Of a stretch of DNA of 64,000 bases, positions 44,708 through 56,410 are shown piece after piece. The notes below the pieces were generated by a model. The model did no database searches. It saw only the letters and a program-made list of their open reading frames with translations, and was not told the DNA's origin. Source of the stretch: Nigrospora sphaerica (taxonomy: Eukaryota; Ascomycota; Sordariomycetes; Amphisphaeriales; Apiosporaceae); NCBI GenBank assembly GCA_018287875.1, contig JAGVVL010000001.1:3224001-3288000 (forward strand). The letters run 5' to 3'. The position numbers were made by a program, and so were the translations under genes. Within the stretch, counting starts at the first letter, position 1. Each line of letters begins with the position of its first letter.

Positions 44708-45937
44708 TGAGTGAGACGGAGTGACGAGAGACGGAATACGACACAGCGTTCGGTGTTTTGAAATACAACACTTTTCTTTTGTATCAGCTGAGCTGATGAA
44801 GGTCCGGGGGCGGGATGAACTATGACGAGGCCCATCGATGCGATGGCGACCGCGATGGCCCCCGCAACTCGGACACGAACAATTCACAACAACGGCGTTA
44901 TTACTCGAAAGATACCTCATAGGCTGGGCGGGCGACCTGGGAATTTTCTCCTTATCATTACACTGGCACAGTTTGCCCACATAGCCCATTGGGCGAGTTT
45001 TACTTCTACAAAATGTAATTATCACCATACTTGTACAAAATGGCAAGCCACGAATTATCACCTCGGATTCTCCCCCCCTTTGCAGCGACTCACTTGTAGC
45101 ACTGTGGTTGTTCCTGTCAATTCCTTCGTGTACTTCAGCTGCCCCCGCAATTGGCGCCCATAGACATTTTCTGACGAGAAGGCGTTGTCCGCCACCAATC
45201 TTGGCGCTGGCCACATGGCCCGGCCTGGGCCTGACACGTTCGATCGATAGGCACCCAAGCCGCGCGAGCGTGGCCACTGGTTTCCCTATGACGACGCATG
45301 CGTGTACTCGCAAGTTTTGTATCGGGATCGAAGCGCACATGACGAGGTGGGTGAAAGCCGGGGAGAATACTTGCCCGTTTCCGTCGTGACGCACCCCCAC
45401 CCAGGCATCGAGAGTTGAATGAGTATACGAGTTTCCTCCAACATGTATGAAACTCCTACCAAATCAGCGCAAATTCATCGTGGGTGATAGGATGGTAAGG
45501 GGCCCTCTTAGCCGTGACATTTGTGAACCCACTACGGTGAGTTGAGTTGCTGTAGTTGGGTCCGTCCCATCTTCCATCCCATTATGCCCATCACGTCCCC
45601 AATATGGAGATGGGTGTTCCGGTTGGACAGTTGCCAGGGGAGGGGCCGACAGCTGGTCAATCCTCAAGCTCAGGGGTCCAGGGTTTTTTTCCCTTTGCCA
45701 AGGCGCTTGGCTCCGTTGCGACAGCATGCCTACGGGTACTTGGAGTCGATTGGCTTTTGATTGCGAGGCGCCAGGGGCTTTGCTGGCAACGGCGCGCGTC
45801 ATATGCAGCAGGAGCAAGCGCATTTGGCGATCCTTCTTCATCTGCCAGCCAACTTGTCCCACGAAAGTCGTCCTTGCGCGCTGTCAACACCACCCAACCA
45901 CGCACTCCCGTACTACCCCCCCAAAGCACACGAATCA
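44708..45937. other. Intergenic stretch, four-TM gene to UMP kinase
   Basis: A tandem pair with a 1.2-kb gap. A 264-codon minus-strand frame (44606-45400) overlaps the end of the four-TM gene and has no domain. An AT-richer segment lies around 44930-45060. No RNA gene is seen. Confidence 0.5.
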
Positions 45938-46971
45938 ATGGCAGGCGCAACCATGCAGCGGCTTCTGCGCCAAACCGCGAGGGCGGCCTCGTCCTCGTCC
46001 CCCCGTTTCTGCGCATCCTCATCGCGAACCTTTGCGTCGGCCCTGCCCCGGGCGACCCCTATTGCCCCCAAGACCCAGCCTACCTCGTACGCGGCCGCCG
46101 CCCGGAGGGCCTACAGCTCGCAACCGCCCAAGGGCCCTAACCAGAACGTCAAGTTCTGGCCCTTCCTCGTCATCATCGCCGCTGGCACGGCCGGATACGC
46201 CGTGCTTGTCCGCGGGCGAACAGGTGAGCCGACCGCGCGGGCGCCCCAAGACACCCCTCGCTGACAACCGTTACCCCCCCGACAGAGATGCCTACCCACC
46301 CGCCCAAGAAGACGGCCCAGCTCGGCGCCCCGCCCAAGTCGACGCCCACCTTTAGCCCCGACGATGTCACCGTCGTCTTTGTGCTCGGCGGGCCCGGCGC
46401 CGGCAAAGGCACGCAGTGCGCCAACCTGGTCAAGGACTACGGCTTCACGCACCTCTCGGCCGGCGACCTGCTGCGGGCCGAGCAGGAGCGCCCCGGCAGC
46501 CAGTTCGGCGAGATGATTAAGGACTACATCAAGAACGGCCTGATTGTGCCCATGGAGGTGACGGTGCAGCTGCTCGAGAACGCCATGACGGCCACCCTCG
46601 ACCCCTCGGGCCGCGGCGATATTGGCGGCAAGAAGGGCAAGTTCCTCATTGACGGCTTCCCGCGCAAGATGGACCAGGCCGTCAAGTTCGAGGAGACGGT
46701 CTGCCCCGCCCGCGCCGTGCTCTTCTACGACTGCCCCGAGGCCGAGATGGAGCGCCGCCTGCTCGACCGCGGCAAGACGAGCGGCCGCGCCGACGACAAC
46801 GCCGACAGCATCCGTAAGCGCTTCCGCACCTTCATCGAGACCAGCATGCCCGTCGTCGACGCCTTCGAGAAGCAGGGCAAGGTCATCAAGATCGATGCCA
46901 CCCCCAACCCCGAAGAGGTCCACAAGGTCACCAAGAAGCAGATCGAGGCCCGTCTGGGCCGCGAATTCTGA
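45938..46971 (+). CDS. URA6: UMP/CMP kinase (uridylate kinase, URA6) with N-terminal membrane anchor
   Basis: Two exons, 45938-46223 and 46286-46971, with a 62-nt intron, give 323 residues. Exon 2 encodes a complete nucleoside-monophosphate kinase: P-loop [11 protein letters not shown] (Lys136), [11 protein letters not shown], the NMP-binding GFPRKMDQA, the LID region [13 protein letters not shown] and the terminal helix. It phosphorylates UMP and CMP with ATP in pyrimidine synthesis. Exon 1 adds 95 residues: an Arg/Ser/Ala-rich presequence without acidic residues ([20 protein letters not shown]) and one transmembrane segment ([20 protein letters not shown]). The full product should therefore be mitochondrial and membrane-anchored with the kinase domain exposed. 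A second ATG two codons into exon 2 (46288) opens a soluble kinase of normal yeast size. Confidence 0.92.
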
Positions 46972-47794
46972 GCCGGCCGGATGCCCATCCCCTGTCCTTA
47001 TTTGGAATGCCTCTTGCCGTATTCCCATATAGAGCCGTGGTGTTCAGAGAGACCGGAGAGAGACTTGATGGAGTACAGATATAGGGACCCAAGTAGGTGC
47101 CCAGAACGGAGCGATGGCGCCGGTTGGTAATAGAGAATCCCCAAAGGGGTAAGGCTGCATACTGGACAGCCTGGGGAAGAATCCCTTCGCGCCGGTGCGC
47201 TCGTGTAGCGCAGGGCTCATGTATCATCATTTCAGCATACGCTTGTTTCATACTGCTCCGCACGTGTACAATCAACCCCGAATCAATCGACCACGGACGC
47301 GGCGTGCACGGGGCGTATTCCAAGCAAGTGATCGGATTCCTTTTTGAGTATTAGACTGGCCGGCTGTCTTCCGTTTACACGACGTCCACGGGCTGGGTGC
47401 CCACGAACCCCCGGGGCTCTCTCCTCCCGCCTCCCCCCAAAAACGACTCCAGTGTTGCGCGCGACTACCAGACCAGCCCGGGACAGGCGAGGATCAGGGG
47501 TCTGCGGAGAGCCAACACAGGTACGGCACGCCTTGGTGCAGCTTTTGGTCATCAAGAAAATCATACGCAATGCCATTTTTACCGCCTTCATCAATGCTAA
47601 TGCCGAAAGTCGTTGCGAATGCCAGGTTCTCCTTGGTCGGGACAAATCTCAGCAGCGGAAGCAGGAACGGCAACCTAACGCCTTTGTCTAGAGCCACACC
47701 CCTAGTCCATCCCATATGAATATTGGTTGGTTTTGCTCGGAAATTGGAAAACAGCGGCGACGCCGACAGAGGCCGAAATTAAAAGGTCTCACGT
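46972..47794. other. Convergent intergenic stretch URA6 / eIF3m
   Basis: These are the 3' flanks of two converging genes, and the stretch holds nothing recognisable. Open frames are short and overlapping. Confidence 0.5.
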
Positions 47795-49198
47795 CTAGTC
47801 GTCGTCATCCGTCCGCTGTCGGGGCGGGGGTCGGTCGCTCCGGTCGGCATTGCCTCGTCGTCGGTCGCCGCGCTTGCCACCATCATCCAGTCCAGCACCA
47901 GCCAGCTTGCGCTCCAGCTCCTCCTGTTCCCGCTTGCGGGCGGACTCAGCGTTGGCCTGCTCCTTGCGCAGGGCGCTGGCCACGTTGGCGATGGTGCGGC
48001 GCCAGCCCTCAACGCGGTCGCTCAGCTCACGCCACTGCTTCTCGCCGAAGACACGGTAGACGGTACGGTGGACAAGGAAGACCTTCTCCCGCTGCGAGAG
48101 CTTGCCCTCGACCAAGCCGGCGCGGATCACGTCAATGGCCCACAGCTCGATCTCGTTGTCGGGAATCTGAAGCGCCTTGGTGATGCTCTGGTAAGGAATT
48201 TCGCGGGACGGCTGGGCGGCAGCCAGCGAGGCGAAGGTCAGCAGGCGCATCTTGCGGTGTAGTACCGATGCGTCCAGATTTTCCTTCTCGATAAAGTCAC
48301 TGTGCTCCTCGTTGAAGTCGTTGTAGTCCTCCAGGTCCTTCTCGGCGCAGATCTCCAGCAGCTCAAAGTAGACGGGGTGCGAGTCGGAGAGCGCCTGGAC
48401 GGCCGGAAGAGCCATGAGATCGGAGAAGTCGTAGTGAGAGGGCGAAAGGAGGGCCTGCTTCAAGGCACGAAGGGCGAGGCGCTGGGCATCTGCGCTCGCG
48501 AGCTCGTCCTTTCCGAAGGTGTGGACGGCCTTGAGCACAAACTCGTAGGAAGTGCTGCGAGTAAAAAAGGGAGAATGTTAGCCGTGACGGGTTCTCCCAG
48601 CCTACCGCTCGAGCTCATCTGGGAGCGGAATCGCATACCTCTCGTCGCCAGCACCAGCAGCAACATCGGCAATTTCCTCGAACAGCTTTCGCTGCTCGGC
48701 TGCGTCGATGCCCCACTGCTCGACCCACAGATCCAGCTTGCGCAAGTACTTCTTGAGAGTATCAAACATGGAGTACTGCTTGACGAAGCGCACGATGGCA
48801 GAGAAGACGTGGTACCGGATCTCGCTGTCGGGCTTGAGCATGTTGAAGATGTTGGTGAGAGCGCCGAGGGCGAGAGCCGGGCCGTTCTGCGGGGACGAGG
48901 TGACGGGCTTCAACAGGTTGTCGCAGACGCGGGACATCATCTTGTCGGCGTTGGGGGACTGCATGACCAGGAAGACCAGCAGGTTGTAGGCGGCCGTGAA
49001 CTCCTTCTCAGGGACTGAGTTCAGGGCTGACGAGGCGACAATGATCTTCTTGAGCACCTCGTCCTGCTGGTCCTTCTCGATCAGCGGCTTCACCTCGTCG
49101 CCAATCTGGACGTAGTCGGCCATCTCCTGCGCCAGCTCGGCGAAGGAGCCGTCGACGAAGACCAGCTGCGGCTGGAACATGGTGGACGAGTCGGCCAT
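47795..49198 (-). CDS. Translation initiation factor eIF3 subunit M
   Basis: Two exons, 49198-48639 and 48554-47795, with an 84-nt intron (AG|GTATGC...GGCTAACATTC...CTCGCAG), give 439 residues. The N-terminal helical repeats ([33 protein letters not shown]) lead to a PCI domain (about 215-385) with [39 protein letters not shown] and [14 protein letters not shown] charged C-terminal tail ([13 protein letters not shown], then Arg/Asp-rich) follows. eIF3m is part of the PCI/MPN octamer of eIF3, found in filamentous fungi and animals but absent from budding yeast. Start: ATG at 49198 ([12 protein letters not shown]). Confidence 0.93.
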
Positions 49199-50114
49199 GG
49201 CGCACACGTCTCGAGCTCGAGTGCTGGGATGTCGGTCGTGCAGGGCTTGCTGGATCGGGTTGGGGACAGCTGAATTGTCCGGGCCTTGAAGCCGTAATAC
49301 TTCTCGAGGTGGTTGTTTTCCTCGGGCCGCTCTTCAGTGGCTTTCGCTACGATCTCGTGGTATTTCGGGCACCGCGAAGAACCAGGGAACTGTACAACAT
49401 CTGGGAGAATAATCTTGTGGGCGCTGCCAATTAGCGCCCCGTCTTTAGACTATCTCCTATGTATGCATAATCTTCATGCAGCATGTCCACTTTCGATTCA
49501 GACTAGCGTGCAATTTCGTGGCTCTTCGAGTTATCCGAGCTTTGCTGCCCCTCCTTGTGCTTATCTAACCAAAGAGGGGTGTCCGCCTCAGTCTCGCTTT
49601 CCACCTACTATTACACCTAACATCCCGTTAGCTTGCCGTTCTGTAGTTTCGTGTGCCTAATCGCACTGCATACTTCACAACCTGGTTGGCATACAGTGGC
49701 TCTCGCCTATATCAAGCAGTTTTTGAAACGAGTGAGCTTGAGCATAGGCTGATGCCTCATCTCTCCCGGAACTGCGGAACCCTCACGAGCTGAGGACTTT
49801 TGACTAGAGGAAGCCATAACCATGGCCCTCTTCGGACAGCCAGGCGCGACTCTCTCACTAACCCAACTAGACATGTATGGTATCATAATAGGCAGCGACA
49901 GGGTTCTTCCATTCGTAGAAAGAGAGGCGGCGCCGAGGATTCATAGCAGGGGCCGCTTCGTCAACGGTTCTATTACATCATTAATACGCGTAGATATACT
50001 TGTAACACCAATTACCACACCCGGACTATTAAATACCGTCTCAAGCCTCCAGGAGTGGTATTCTCTCCTTTGATGCTTGAAGCCTATCGGACGGACTCTT
50101 TACAGAAGAACAAG
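49199..50114. other. Divergent intergenic region eIF3m / MBL-fold hydrolase
   Basis: A 916-bp stretch. An 83-codon frame at 49822-50073 has no recognisable feature. The right end is AT-richer (about 49960-50040). Confidence 0.45.
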
Positions 50115-51179
50115 ATGAGTGCTGTAAAACATCTCCACCTGAGCGATGCTCTGAGGCAGCCTCTGCTCAAGAATAGTCAGCACGCCGAAAGCACGGCGAC
50201 TTTGCCGGCGAAGAAAATCCATACCCACCCGCGAGGGTCTAACAAGGACGAAGACGCAAGCATCTACTTCATTGGCACTGCCACAACTGTGATTGAATGG
50301 AAAGGCACCCGAATCCTCACCGACCCGAATTTCCTCCACGCGGGAGATCACGTCCATCTCGGCCCCGGCGTGACGGCCGAGCGGCTGACGAACCCAGCCG
50401 TCGACCTTCACGAATTGCCTGCCCTGGACGGCATCCTGCTATCGCACTACCACGAGGATCACTTCGACCAGAAGGTCGAGGACTCTCTGAACCGGACGTT
50501 CCCTATCATCACGACGCCCCACGCTAAGCGATGCCTGACGGGCCTGAAGAAGGAGCCGTTCCAGCGTGTGACGAGTCTCGACTTCTTCGAGAGTGTTATG
50601 CTCCACATTGAAGAAGATCCGGAGCCGCAGAGTGGCGATGTCAAAGCTGCCGTCAAGGTCACGGGCATGCCGGGAAAGCATGTGCCCCCGGGTCCGCTGG
50701 CGACTGCGAATGACTGGGTCAAAGCGGTGCCCCCTACCAACGGATGGCTCGTCGAGCTTGGCCATACGCGGAACCCGTCTACCGGTGCCGACCCCGACGA
50801 GCTCGAAACGGGCTACCGGATTTACATATCGGGCGATACGCTCCTTGTTGACGAACTCAACGAGATTCCCAAGCGACTCCAAAACGACAAGATCGATCTG
50901 ATGCTTGTCCACCTGGGCGGGACCACCATTCCGGGACCCAAGATGCCCATGATCATGGTCACCATGGATGCCGAGCAAGGCTTTAAGTTGATGCAAATCA
51001 TGGACCCGGACGTGACCATTCCCATACACTACGACGACTACTCGGTCTTCCTGTCGCCCCTGTCCGACTTCAAGGAAAAAGTCGACGCGGAAGGGTGGTC
51101 CGACCGCGTTGTATATTTGGACAGAGGCGAACAGTATCGCATGAAAGTCAGAAGCACGCAGTTGGAACGGCAGGGTTAA
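50115..51179 (+). CDS. Metallo-beta-lactamase-fold hydrolase (UlaG/NAPE-PLD-like)
   Basis: A single exon encodes 354 residues from the ATG at 50115; the ATG at 50073 would add 14 residues. The zinc-binding motif H-x-H-x-D-H is His111-Tyr-His113-Glu-Asp115-His116 (SHYHEDHFD). Further ligands are Asp241 in YISGDT and His305 in IPIHYDDYSVF. The N-terminal strand pair IYFIGTATTVIEWKGTRILTDP marks the UlaG-like branch of the fold, which covers lactonases, phosphodiesterases and NAPE-PLD relatives. Substrate is not predictable. There is no signal peptide or membrane segment, so it is probably cytosolic. Confidence 0.85.
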   Translation: MSAVKHLHLSDALRQPLLKNSQHAESTATLPAKKIHTHPRGSNKDEDASIYFIGTATTVIEWKGTRILTDPNFLHAGDHVHLGPGVTAERLTNPAVDLHELPALDGILLSHYHEDHFDQKVEDSLNRTFPIITTPHAKRCLTGLKKEPFQRVTSLDFFESVMLHIEEDPEPQSGDVKAAVKVTGMPGKHVPPGPLATANDWVKAVPPTNGWLVELGHTRNPSTGADPDELETGYRIYISGDTLLVDELNEIPKRLQNDKIDLMLVHLGGTTIPGPKMPMIMVTMDAEQGFKLMQIMDPDVTIPIHYDDYSVFLSPLSDFKEKVDAEGWSDRVVYLDRGEQYRMKVRSTQLERQG

Positions 51180-52112
51180 AGACGTAGACGATGGCAAAGG
51201 GGAGGGAACCTTGACAGCCCCCTTGGGCAGGTGCCTAACTAAACGTAGTTAGCCGCCAATACCAACACCTACCACATGCCCCAGTGCTTGCCTGTTGCCC
51301 AATTCGGGTCGTCGATGCCTTTTGCTCGTCACGGCCTCGCAACTGCCGCCTTGCAACTACCGCCGCGAAATTTGGTATCCCCACAAACGTCTCCCGTTGC
51401 GAGTTGCTGAAAGGTAAAGAAGTAGTACTTGCCTCGTACATACATGGGTACGATAGTACATGGGAGTACAGAAAGTACCGATATTAGCATGCATGCTTTC
51501 GTTAAGACGTAGAGTTTTAAAATAGTTTAAATGAAGTTATTTGTGTAGTAATAATGTTTCACTCGGCCTATTAAAGCATACGGGCTAAAAGTCGCGCTTC
51601 AATTTGATTAGCGATGTGGATCCTGTACAAGGTTTAGCCTCTTGCGCTTTCCTTTACATTAGAATTCTCTTCCTCAGGGAGGGTTTACGTTAGCACTCCA
51701 GCTATTAAACAGCCTATGGCCCACCCAGCCTTTTTTCTTTTACAGCCAACAAACCGGACGGACGTGTAGCAATCCTAGAGGTCGGTCCCTCTCAACGTGT
51801 ATCGCTCGACGAACCACAGGCCCAAGGTAATTTAAAGGCGCGTTGTAGCCAGCGGCCCGAGACAAACCCTTGGTTTCTGCGCTGCGTGATCCGTCGTTGG
51901 AAACGAATATACCTGCCTCTTGCCTAACCTGGACGGTTCCATACAACCAACCACTGGTGCAGTTGCCACTCTCGAGCAGGGGACGCGTGGAAGAGAGTCT
52001 GTGGTTGGAATCGCTCGCAGCCGGTATAAGGCGTCCTCTACCCAGGGACGTGGTTCCTCGGCGGCATCGAACGCGACCACAGCTTCGCCGCGCCCATTGC
52101 CCGCAGATCGCC
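51180..52112. other. Intergenic stretch with an AT-rich patch
   Basis: A tandem pair of genes. Bases about 51480-51720 are strikingly AT-rich for this window, with many TpA and TpT steps, and lack long open frames. The patch could be a decayed, point-mutated insertion or simply a promoter spacer. No terminal repeats or domains were seen. From about 51.9 kb the sequence returns to GC-rich. Confidence 0.45.
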
Positions 52113-55100
52113 ATGGACGCGCTGCAACCGGAACCGCAAGAAGCATCGGCCCCCGAGGCCGCCATGCACGACGCAGCTGCGCCGGACCCCGGCCTCTCTC
52201 CCCTGGTGGTTAGCCGTCAGTCCTCGCAGGCGCCGGCCGAGCCGCCTCAGCCCGGGCAGCAGGAAGAGCCTGTCGACGGAGCGAATGGCACCCACGGCCC
52301 GGCAGAGCCGCCCCAACCCGGGCAGCAGGAACAGGCTTCCGAGGGAGCCAATGGCAATCAGAGCCTGGCTGAGCCGCCCCCGCCCGGGCAGCAGGAGGAG
52401 CCATTCAAACAAGCCAATGGCACCCATAACCCAGCCTCGGCTCGTTCCGGTTCCAGTCACAGCACTCCCGGGCCGCAGCCGCTCCCTCTTCCTCTGCCGC
52501 CGCCGTCAAGCGCGCCGGCCCCGGCCCCGGCGCCGGCCCCGGCCTCGGCCCCACCACCACCGCCGGCCCTTGTGCCTCGCCCATCGGCATCGTCACCAAG
52601 ACCGGGCCCCGTCCCGACATCATTGTCGACGGGAAACTCACCCGTGGCCGGCCCCAACCATGGCCATCATGGCCACCACGGCCACCATGATCAACAACCA
52701 CCACCAGCCCAGCCCGTCCTCGACCACCACTCACCACTACCCCGGCCTGCCCTTCATTACCAACAACCGTCCCCGCCTGCGCACCATGGCCGCCAGCCCC
52801 CTCCTCTTCTTGTGGACCGTGGGTACCAGCCGTCGCCTGTGCAGCAGGGTAAAGTGGCCATCGTAGAACCTCCGAACGCAGGCCACCGTGACAGCAGTCC
52901 AAACGCCAATGGCTTGCGCTCCCCAACCCGAGACCACGCCGGAGCGAACCCCAAGTTCAGTAAGGATGTCTCGAGATTGACCCATGCTATACAGCAGTCA
53001 CTTCCTGAAGCCGTGAGGCACGTAACTCGCGAGCACTGGAAGAAAACGCTGCTGGGATCCGATTACCACCAGAGTTTCGTGGTAAGTCTTGTCCCTGCTT
53101 TTTTTCCCAATGCAGACCGACTGGCGACAGCTCGTTCTCAAGCTGTCCGTACCTCGGTGTGCCTACCGCGGCTGCCTATTTCCACGTGTCGGCGCAACAT
53201 TACTCTTGAAGCCCCTCCCCTCCACCCTTCTCCTCTCCTTCACCCTTCTGCTCTCATTCACCATTCTCATCCCCTCCACCATTCTCCTCCCCTCCCCCCA
53301 TCTATCCCAGCAACCCCTCGCCGACTTTCCACCTAGTCCTCCTTCTGTATATTTCCGCTCTGGCAGCTGCTATCTCCCGCATCTTCTGCGACACTGACCA
53401 GAAGAATTCAGATGAGCGCAGGCTTTCTCCACTCCAACGCCATCGCCTTCCAGCGCGCTGTTGGCGATAACGGCCGCAAGATGGTGACCCTCGCCAAGCG
53501 GGAGCTCATACAACACTTCGCGCCGGCCGACCTCGACGTTGTGGCTGATGCTATTCTGGCCAAGGCAAGCGACAAATTCCTCGATAAAGCGCTGGAAATG
53601 CGCCTTGCCACTATCAACGCCCGTTCTCTTATCAACGCGCTTGCTCGGAACGGGCGGTTGGGATACGAAAGCAGCGAGGTGGACGGCAACACTGCTTCAG
53701 CACCTGCTCCCGCGCCGGCACAGTCAGGGCCTCATCTGCAGACGACCTATCAGTCAGCACATCACTCACAGCTGGACTATCCTCCCCCGCCAGCGCATGC
53801 TACGCATGCACCTACCCGAGCCCAAACAGATACGGTATCATATCCATCGCAGCCCCCGGGCCCAGCGCTGCGACCCCTTCAGCCGCTACCCCCCGGTGGC
53901 GTCAGCACCCCACCGCTACAGTGTCATTTGTGTTGGCGCAAGTTCCAAGCCGAGTCGGCCTTCGAGTTTGTAAGTGCTCCTGTATTCACGTTACCATTGT
54001 CACTCACTGATCCGCACCCGACAACAGCATACCAAGAAGCGTGTTTGTACGAAGCCGCCTCCCGATGCCAATGGTTTCCCCTTCAACTGCCCCTTTTGTG
54101 GCGCTGGCTTCGTCACGGCAGTAGGCAAGAACTATGTAAGTAATACCAGAACCTACTACATCTTCCCGCCGCTCATTGAGAATGTACAGCACCATATGAA
54201 CAAAGTCTGCGGCGACCACGGTATGGCCCCAGCCACCCCCAGGGCTCGGAACTCGCCTATCGCCCTGTCTTCTGGCACAAACAGTCCTGTGCACCAGACG
54301 CCGCTATCGGCACCGCCCAAGGCAGCTCCTCCGCCTTCTCGGGCCGCCTCAGCTGCAAACAAGTCCCAGCTTGTCTACCAGACTTCCCCATACCGGTCCT
54401 CCCCAGGCCCAGCATCAACGCCTCTATCAAGCCAAAAGTTCTCCAGCGACGATCCATACTCGCACCTGAAGCCTGCAGTCCGAAAAAAACTGGAGGAAGA
54501 GCTTCGTCAAGCTGAGCTGGCTTACAGGTCTCGTTTTGAAGAGGCCGCTGAGATTGCCGACGAGAACGAGCGGCTCAAGAAGCAAGAAGGATTGCAGAAT
54601 AGCTTCTCTACAAAGCAGTCCATCATCAGGAAGAAGTACGGGGTCCGGCTCCGCCAGCGACGAACAAAGGCCGAGATCGACGCCGAGCGGGAGCGTGTGA
54701 CGGGTACCACTGCTATCTTTTCACGCAAAAGACCACGAGCCGACAGTGACACGCCCAGCGGCCCCTTGCCAAAGGCAATGGACGCTACGCCGGCTTCCCA
54801 CCTGTCTGTTGTGGGTATGAACTCGACCGGCTTGGGCGGCTCGGTCGCTACGGCGGCCACGGCGGATCCGACAGCGGAGCAGACGCCGTCGCGGTCTGCC
54901 ATGCCTCGCAACAGTCTCGCCTCCTACCAGAGAAACGGCTACCGCGTTAACACGCATGTTCCGGTTGCTTCACGACCACCTTCATCCCACCTTCAAGATG
55001 TCCCTATGGCCGACACCAGCACCGAGGTCGAAAGCAGAACACAGTCTCCTGATCCGAAAAGAGGCACGCCGGCAGACCCCATTGTCTTGGACGCCAGTTC

Positions 55101-55197
55101 TTCGAACTCGGAGTCTGATGCAGACGAGGACATACCAGCTACGCTACCTCCTGGAAGGGCACAAAGCATTTCAAATGTGAGGAGCCTTGTTAGTTGA
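52113..55197 (+). CDS. Low-complexity protein with two C2HC zinc fingers and a C-terminal acidic motif
   Basis: Four exons: 52113-53081, 53412-53969, 54028-54135 and 54190-55197, giving 880 residues. I do not recognise the family. Residues 41-106 are three tandem 22-residue repeats (AEPPQPGQQEE... ANGTH). Then come Pro/Ala runs and a His/Gly block (HGHHGHHGHHD). Two helical segments without low complexity span about residues 280-400 (SRLTHAIQQSLPEAVRHV, LAKRELIQHFAPADLDVVAD). The two fingers are C-x2-C-x12-H-x4-C types: CHLCWRKFQ...HTKKRVC and CPFCGAGFV...HHMNKVC; both need introns 2 and 3 spliced out. A charged coiled coil follows, then near the end DPIVLD plus Ser/Asp/Glu. Intron 1 is 330 nt, so extra exon structure there is possible. 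The end could also splice at GTGAGG (55177) to a seven-codon exon at 55231. Confidence 0.7.
52233..52430 (+). repeat. Three tandem 66-bp coding repeats
   Basis: They encode three 22-residue units starting AEPP and ending in ANG-type triplets (residues 41-62, 63-84 and 85-106 of the zinc-finger protein). The copies differ at several positions, so the expansion is not very recent. Confidence 0.8.
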
Positions 55198-56410
55198 TCA
55201 TCTTCATAGTCTGCACGGCCACCCATGCAGAACAACAATCGTTACCTCTAGTTCGTCACCCTGCATCCCCATTCCCTCCGGCAGGATTTTTACTCCCCAT
55301 ACGAATCTCGATAGCAGACTGCGCCAAGCAATTCACCACCAGATCATGACATGTCACCTCGCACGATGGAAGGGGTGATAAAGCCTACAGACAAGCGTCG
55401 ACATGGTTGGCGAACCAGAGGAACATGTTCATCCAGACGTGGATCCCTTGCGCGATAATGGGGCGCGGTCATCTCCTTGGGCGTGCGTCTAGTTTCGATC
55501 TCGGAACACTAGCGGAGGGATGGAAAAAATACCAGTTTTGCTAATTAAAAATCGGGCACTAGTAGCCCTAGGCGAAGGCTCCTGCGTTTTAACAGATGCC
55601 TCGACGCTTAGGTTGAGGTAAGGACCTCTCGAAGGGCCGAGTTTCGGCAGTGGGGTTGACAGAGAGGGGGAGAGAGAGAGAGGGAGAGGGAGCAAGGGGC
55701 CACAGGCTTCGCCAGTGGTCTGACCCATGCCTTGCCTTGTCTTATCCTTCCATAGCCGTCTAACGCAGGCGGAATTGAGGCGGCCCCAATAGAGTCGGAC
55801 CCCCTAAGTTCCTACTGCCCCTTTCTGGTGTCTGTAGTCATGTCCCCGACCTCGCTGGCCCGTAAAAGCGTGGCCCTGTGCATTGTAAACAGGCCAGATC
55901 ACATGGGCGAATCCAGCAATACCAGTAGGATCAACTCGCGTAAAAGTCTACTTAAGTAGATACCATCAGCTCGGAGCGCCTTCACGCCTCCCCCAGAGAA
56001 AAGTTCCGAATTGCCTTCGGAGCTGCCTAAACCATGCAATTCCCATGATCATTAAACCTTCATTCCTTTTGCCCGGCGCCGGCAAGGCTTTTGTGGCACC
56101 GCCTTTGGTTCTATACAATCTCCGGGACCGCAAGAAACATAGGGTAAAAAAGAAAACCAAGAAAACCCCCCATAGGTATCGAAGGCGGAAACCAAATCGT
56201 GCCCTCCATGAAAGCACGTATTAATACATGGAAGCGAAAACACCCCGAACTTTACACTTGGCTCTCAATTCAGCCTCCTGGGAGCTGCAAACCCCCATGC
56301 TTCTTTAATTGGCCACAATCGTCAACTCCTCGGCGTTGGAGGTCGCACTGGCACAGAACCCGGCAGTGGCTGGTAGGCTCTTCCTCGTTGCACCGACGCC
56401 GCGCCTAGGC
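55198..56410. other. Convergent intergenic stretch with (GA)n tract
   Basis: These are the 3' flanks of the zinc-finger and coiled-coil genes. They contain a (GA)-rich microsatellite at 55661-55693. Open frames are short and unsupported. Confidence 0.5.
55661..55693. repeat. (GA)n-rich microsatellite
   Basis: An imperfect purine run of AGAG/GGGAG units in a 3' intergenic region. Confidence 0.75.

Noticed and set aside
44606..45400. 264-codon minus-strand frame
   Set aside because: It overlaps the 3' end of the four-TM gene, with mixed composition and no domain.
46111..47028. 305-codon minus-strand frame
   Set aside because: Antisense to the UMP kinase exon.
49822..50073. 83-codon frame upstream of the MBL-fold gene
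   Set aside because: Considered as an extra 5' exon, but the hydrolase is complete without it and the peptide shows no family match.
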